A DNA stretch of 64,000 nucleotides from contig SCFE01000088.1 in assembly GCA_004352715.1 (NCBI GenBank), positions 477,653 through 541,652 of the forward strand, written 5' to 3'. Source of the DNA: Hofstenia miamia. Its lineage: Eukaryota; Xenacoelomorpha; Acoela. This document shows positions 59,524 to 64,000 of the stretch, one piece after another; position 1 is the first letter of the stretch; each line of letters begins with the position of its first letter. The notes under the pieces are model-generated. The model did no database searches. It was not told the origin of the DNA and saw nothing but the letters and a program-made list of their open reading frames with translations. Position numbers and translations under genes: made by a program.

Positions 59524-61488
59524 TTAATTTCTCTGAAAAGATTTAATTCTTTTTAAAGCTGACACTTTTCTTTCTGCGGTTGCGCTTGACACAGGAATAG
59601 TTAACATGAATTTTAACAAACGAAATAAGTTTGAAAACGCCTCATGCAGTACCTCCTTAAGTAAATTGTAAATTTGAAGTGGAGATTTGTTTTTTAGATC
59701 TACAGATGAATACATTACAATGAGTTCATTTTTCAAACGAATGTAGTCAAATTTATCTGGAAATCTTTTTTGGAGTGAATTAAAATACGATTGGGGAAAA
59801 TTCTTTGAATATTTTTCATGATTTGCGGTGTTGAAAAGTTCAAAGAATTCAAATTTGTGTAGTCTTGAAAAGCTACAATCTATTTGACTAATTAGGGTGT
59901 CGAAAATTTCACAATGCAGCATTTTGAAATTTTGGATTTGCTCTTCAGCAGATAGCCGTGAACGTCTCTGTTGAATGAAACATTAAAATAATTATCAAAA
60001 TTCGGTCGTTCTTCTTGCAAAAAATTTTTGAATTCACTGATTTTAGTAATGCAGTAAGCAATATCATATTGCTTGCTTTGCAAAATCTGAAACAATATAA
60101 CGGATCTGCCAAAAATTGTATCAAAAAGTTTTAGAAACTTAAATTTAAAATCGTCAAATATATGCAGAAATCCAGCTGCTTGATGGAGTGTTTCGCTGTC
60201 CCAGGATGTTGAACAATTCAAAATGGTTTCAAAACAGCCCTTGAAATCTTCATAGTGACTGCTTATTGTATTAATAACTCTAGAAGCAAAATTCCACCTT
60301 GTTGGAGTAGTTCTTGGTATGCGACGTTTTACTATTTCATCAAGTAGTTTTGTTCTTTTTGATGATCGAGAAAAAAATGTCGACAAAGCACTTAAATCTG
60401 CAATCCTTGTTAAAATAAAGTCCATCTTTAAGCACTAAGTTCAAAACATGAGAATTACAGTGAATGAACAGAACCTCCCTGTTACAAGCAGAACTAATTT
60501 TGGCATGCAAACCATTTATATCAGAAGCCATAACTGAAGCGCCATCATAGCTCTGTGAAATCAATTTTGTTTTGCAATTAAATTTTTCAACGCAAGTAAT
60601 TAAATGTTCCTCAAGATCAGAGGCAGTTTTTCCATCAGAAACATCTATAAAGCCCGTAAATCTTTCCACAATTGTATCATCAACTATATATCTCAAAACA
60701 ATGCTTAATTTAGAGTTATTTGTATTATCAGAAGTTTCATCTGCGATAACTGAAACAAAACTTGAATGCGAAATTTCATTTACTATTTGCTGCTTTATTA
60801 CGCTTCCAATGGCATGAATTATATCGTTTTGTATTCTATTTGATAGTCCAGAAAAAACAGTTGAGTTTTCTAAATGGCTAGCCAACGTTAGGTCGTACTC
60901 TTGCAATAAGGCTATAAGCTCAATATAATTACCCCTATTTTCAGAAGATGCTGATTCATTATGCCCCCGAAAAGCTAACTCTTGACTACCTAAAAAACAT
61001 ACATCTATTAATCTTTTTATTATGTTTCGATTCTTCTTAACGTCAGCATTATGAAGCATATTTGCATGTCTTATGCTTTCAGCAATTGCCGTTTCAACTC
61101 TAGTATTGCCAAATGAGGCTATTTAATGACAATTGAGAATTAAGATGGGAGCTAGAAGATTCATGTTTAGACAATGATTTAGATAAATTTCTCAATTGGT
61201 TGTATCCAGAAGTATTCCAGACTGTTTTACTTGTGCTAATAAGTAAACATGGCAAACAAAAAGTTTATTTTTAGCACTACTTCCAGTTAACCACCTATGG
61301 TTTTCATAAGTTTTCATTTGAAAATGTCTTTTGTAAGTTTTTCCACGATCTGTATATATTTCAATTCGTTGGGGCAAGGCTGGTTGAGAACGACCTTCTT
61401 GAACAATTTCAGCCTTTTCATTAAAATTTAACCAGGAGAATAGGTGGAGGAGTTCGTCACAAACGTTTTCATTTGAGGCGGCCATCAA
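59524..61488 (-). pseudogene. hAT transposase (ZMYM6-like), multiply frameshifted
   Basis: From the ATG at 61488: KTYKRHFQMKTYENHRWLTG, then KNKLFVCHVYLL, the TTF-type zinc-finger region. After a shift near 61195 and another near 61110 come LASFGNTRVETAIAES and NADVKKNRNIIKRLIDVCF, then ELAFRGHNESA. VSVIADETSDNTNNSKLSIV (60740s) is the DUF4371 catalytic block, followed by SQSYDGASVMA and FIHCNSHVLNLVLKD. Later frames carry RRIPRTTPTRWNFASRVI and finally TIPVSSATAERKVSALKRIK, the dimerisation motif, stopping at 59524. All blocks are present and in order, but at least four breaks make it inactive. Confidence 0.85.
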
Positions 61489-61972
61489 ATGCTATGCTAA
61501 AATATTTTCTTTTAAGATGATTTTGTTTTAGAATATTGTAAATATTCCAATCAATGAAAATACTGAAAACTAGTTCCGAATAATTTAAGTAATGTTACAT
61601 GCAGTTAGCATACATTTCGTTTAACCTACACTAAGAGTATTAAGAATAATTTTATTCATCAAAAAAATAAACGTTTTTGTAGAATTGTCAGTTTTCAATT
61701 TTGAAATTATGTTAACACTCAGCCTATACCTATACAGCCATTATTAAGGCTGGCTAGAACATTTATGTGTTCCATGGCTCGGTCGGAGGGGAGAGTTTCA
61801 AACACAGGCTGTCAATTCCTGCTAGCTCATCCCAGCTTCAAAATGAAGACGACTCCTTTCATTAGTGGTTGGGTGATTTCCAGACATTTCTGTCCTTCAA
61901 GGCACTTCAATAATTTCGATCTCCTGTGACCAGAGAGGGAAAAAGACATGTTTGAAGGCACATCCCAATTAA
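61489..61972. other. spacer with a GC-richer patch next to the gap
   Basis: 61500-61760 is plain AT-rich. 61770-61972 is less AT-rich and, on the minus strand, open to a stop at 61827 (SLSGHRRSKLLKCLEGQKCL...). It may belong to the unknown element that continues right of the gap. Confidence 0.3.
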
Positions 61973-62972
61973 NNNNNNNNNNNNNNNNNNNNNNNNNNNN
62001 NNNNNNNNNNNNNNNNNNNNNNNNNNNNNNNNNNNNNNNNNNNNNNNNNNNNNNNNNNNNNNNNNNNNNNNNNNNNNNNNNNNNNNNNNNNNNNNNNNNN
62101 NNNNNNNNNNNNNNNNNNNNNNNNNNNNNNNNNNNNNNNNNNNNNNNNNNNNNNNNNNNNNNNNNNNNNNNNNNNNNNNNNNNNNNNNNNNNNNNNNNNN
62201 NNNNNNNNNNNNNNNNNNNNNNNNNNNNNNNNNNNNNNNNNNNNNNNNNNNNNNNNNNNNNNNNNNNNNNNNNNNNNNNNNNNNNNNNNNNNNNNNNNNN
62301 NNNNNNNNNNNNNNNNNNNNNNNNNNNNNNNNNNNNNNNNNNNNNNNNNNNNNNNNNNNNNNNNNNNNNNNNNNNNNNNNNNNNNNNNNNNNNNNNNNNN
62401 NNNNNNNNNNNNNNNNNNNNNNNNNNNNNNNNNNNNNNNNNNNNNNNNNNNNNNNNNNNNNNNNNNNNNNNNNNNNNNNNNNNNNNNNNNNNNNNNNNNN
62501 NNNNNNNNNNNNNNNNNNNNNNNNNNNNNNNNNNNNNNNNNNNNNNNNNNNNNNNNNNNNNNNNNNNNNNNNNNNNNNNNNNNNNNNNNNNNNNNNNNNN
62601 NNNNNNNNNNNNNNNNNNNNNNNNNNNNNNNNNNNNNNNNNNNNNNNNNNNNNNNNNNNNNNNNNNNNNNNNNNNNNNNNNNNNNNNNNNNNNNNNNNNN
62701 NNNNNNNNNNNNNNNNNNNNNNNNNNNNNNNNNNNNNNNNNNNNNNNNNNNNNNNNNNNNNNNNNNNNNNNNNNNNNNNNNNNNNNNNNNNNNNNNNNNN
62801 NNNNNNNNNNNNNNNNNNNNNNNNNNNNNNNNNNNNNNNNNNNNNNNNNNNNNNNNNNNNNNNNNNNNNNNNNNNNNNNNNNNNNNNNNNNNNNNNNNNN
62901 NNNNNNNNNNNNNNNNNNNNNNNNNNNNNNNNNNNNNNNNNNNNNNNNNNNNNNNNNNNNNNNNNNNNNNNN
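61973..62972. other. assembly gap, exactly 1,000 N
   Basis: Round-number scaffold gap of unknown true size. Confidence 0.9.
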
Positions 62973-63086
62973 CTTTTCAATGTTTATTTTGTTGATCGTC
63001 TTCTGTGTTTTTAGGGATAGTAACAACTGCGATGAGGTTAGTAATAGTTCTTCCTTACTGATCTTCTGTTGCGTTTTTGTCACCAT
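62973..63086 (-). CDS. unknown ORF 3 of a compact cluster, cut by gap
   Basis: ATG at 63086 overlaps the stop of the preceding ORF (ATGGTGA). The visible 38 codons are hydrophilic (VTKTQQKISKEELLLTSSQL...). The rest is lost in the 1,000-N gap. No family recognised. Confidence 0.3.
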
Positions 63087-63355
63087 TTCCCTCCTTTCTT
63101 TAGCATTTCCACCGTTTTCATTTGTTGAAATAGATCAATCACTATGCTGTTATCTATCATAATTCCATAGATCTGCGCCCAATAATCGATTTGTAGGTCG
63201 AAACAAATTAGTTCTGAAATTGTGAATTCTTTTTTCTCCCATGGGAAGAAGTTTTCTGTTTGTAGTCCCATGTTTTTAAGTATCTTGGTAATTCCTCCAG
63301 ATTTTCTCTCATTATGATAATTACTATTCTTACTTGTTGTACTCTTGCCATTCAT
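63080..63355 (-). CDS. unknown ORF 2 of a compact cluster, 91 aa
   Basis: ATG at 63355 overlaps the stop of the upstream ORF as ATGA. It reads NERKSGGITKILKNMGL, ENFFPWEKKEFTISELICFD, LQIDYWAQIYGIMID. There is no signal peptide or membrane segment, and I recognise no domain. The tight stop/start overlaps on both sides suggest a viral or retroelement arrangement, or one long frame broken by two indels. Confidence 0.4.
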   Translation of the reverse strand: MNGKSTTSKNSNYHNERKSGGITKILKNMGLQTENFFPWEKKEFTISELICFDLQIDYWAQIYGIMIDNSIVIDLFQQMKTVEMLKKGGKW

Positions 63356-64000
63356 AATGTCTGATCAATCTGCTTTTGTAAGTGCTTGCTGTACTCATTT
63401 TCTCTTAACACATGTATAATTGTTAAATTTTCTTCATCCAAATTTTTCTCCGGGATCTTTGCTATCTGTTCTTTATACGCCATGAGTGCTTGTGCCATCT
63501 CGAGTGTAAAATCTTCATTGAATGTCATATGAGTAGTGCTTCTCATATACAACCTGTCAATTGTTTCATTCAATTCCTGTGGATAGCTAATCATTATGTT
63601 TATTTTAGGCCAGTTGTCTGTGTCTAATATTATCTGTAGATTGCTTCCTTCCATTTTGGCGGTTTTTCTGATTAGTGTTTTGGTTTCCAGAGATAATTTC
63701 TCAAACACATTGTGCCGCATTTTTGTGGTTGCCATAAAATAAGGGTGCAACATTTCCCCATTGATTTTAGACATTCGCTTTTCTCTCTCTCTAGATCTTA
63801 CTGTATGCTCCAATGTTGTTTCTGAGGAGGCGTCTATCTGCCTCATCTGTAACAGTAATCTGCTGGTGCTTGGTTCACAGTCCATAGGCTGCAAATCTGT
63901 GCCACTGGTGTCAACCGAGTTGCCCTTGAATTGGCTATCAGTTACGACCATTGGCACTTGACCAGCTGTGGTTCCAGTGGAGATACCTTCAGCCTTGAAT
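63352..64000 (-). CDS. unknown ORF 1 of a compact cluster, open to the window edge
   Basis: The frame is open from 64000 leftwards to TGA at 63352. It has an internal Met at 63957 preceded in frame by FKAEGISTGTTAGQVP, so the true start is probably outside. It is acidic/Ser-rich at first (DLQPMDCEPSTSRLLLQ), then basic (HTVRSREREKRMSKING), then mixed helical sequence (LETKTLIRKTAKMEGSNL, LEMAQALMAYKEQIAKIPEK). No zinc knuckle or protease motif is seen. It could be a gag/ORF1-like protein of a retroelement or an unrelated gene. Confidence 0.45.
   Translation of the reverse strand, partial: FKAEGISTGTTAGQVPMVVTDSQFKGNSVDTSGTDLQPMDCEPSTSRLLLQMRQIDASSETTLEHTVRSREREKRMSKINGEMLHPYFMATTKMRHNVFEKLSLETKTLIRKTAKMEGSNLQIILDTDNWPKINIMISYPQELNETIDRLYMRSTTHMTFNEDFTLEMAQALMAYKEQIAKIPEKNLDEENLTIIHVLRENEYSKHLQKQIDQTL

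Larger units (their letters stand above)
58014..61488 (-). mobile_element. second hAT element (ZMYM6/ZBED-like), degenerate
   Basis: CAGTGGCGTGTGGTG at 58014 is a typical hAT terminus and would be the 3' end of a minus-strand element whose broken transposase occupies 59524-61488. The other terminus was not recognised, so the right boundary is the start of the transposase only. The 1.5 kb between terminus and coding part includes an 87-bp tandem repeat. Its protein blocks differ from the hAT at 1-2062, so this is a separate family. Confidence 0.65.

Overview
The window is AT-rich animal (metazoan) nuclear DNA. It has spliced genes with GT-AG introns, an alpha-catenin gene, an array-type C2H2 zinc-finger gene and many decayed DNA transposons and non-LTR retrotransposons. 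I found no bacterial operons, rRNA, tRNA or CRISPR. The species cannot be fixed from the sequence. An AT-rich invertebrate, such as a tunicate, cnidarian or arthropod, would fit. Seven longer assembly gaps (16860, 18866, 20541, 32510 and three of exactly 1,000 N) and several short gaps interrupt the window.

Layout, left to right. 1-2062: antisense hAT (ZMYM1-like) transposon remnant, probably in an alpha-catenin intron. 3015-12404: the last three coding exons and poly(A) signal of alpha-catenin on +, encoding the end of the M region and the F-actin-binding domain. 13196-24001: a second + gene starting about 0.8 kb after the catenin poly(A) signal. It encodes a protein with a novel N-terminal region, an acidic linker with a PxDLS-like motif and seven C2H2 fingers. 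Its long intron carries a dead piggyBac element. One exon is duplicated around a single N and another is split by a probably artificial gap.

24.5-46 kb is a transposon graveyard. It holds three or four LINE remnants with fragments of reverse transcriptase, a P-element/THAP remnant, a complete 522-bp internally deleted Tc1/mariner element, a complete 502-bp piggyBac-like MITE with TTAA flanks, and long gene-free AT-rich stretches.

46.8-57.3 kb is the most unusual part. A minus-strand spliced-gene fragment contains an in-frame TAG and has a neighbour with a related-looking C-terminus (47.8-49.7 kb). Next to it lie layered tandem repeats (37-bp, about 75-80-bp and 124-bp units) in both orientations. 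A 2.66-kb unit bounded by about 338-bp inverted repeats (54602-57259) follows. The architecture resembles a foldback-type mobile element and matches nothing I can name.

58.0-61.5 kb is a second, unrelated hAT remnant on the minus strand. 63.0-64.0 kb, running off the right edge, holds compact minus-strand ORFs joined by ATGA and ATGGTGA stop/start overlaps. I do not recognise their products. Only alpha-catenin and the zinc-finger gene look like functional host genes.
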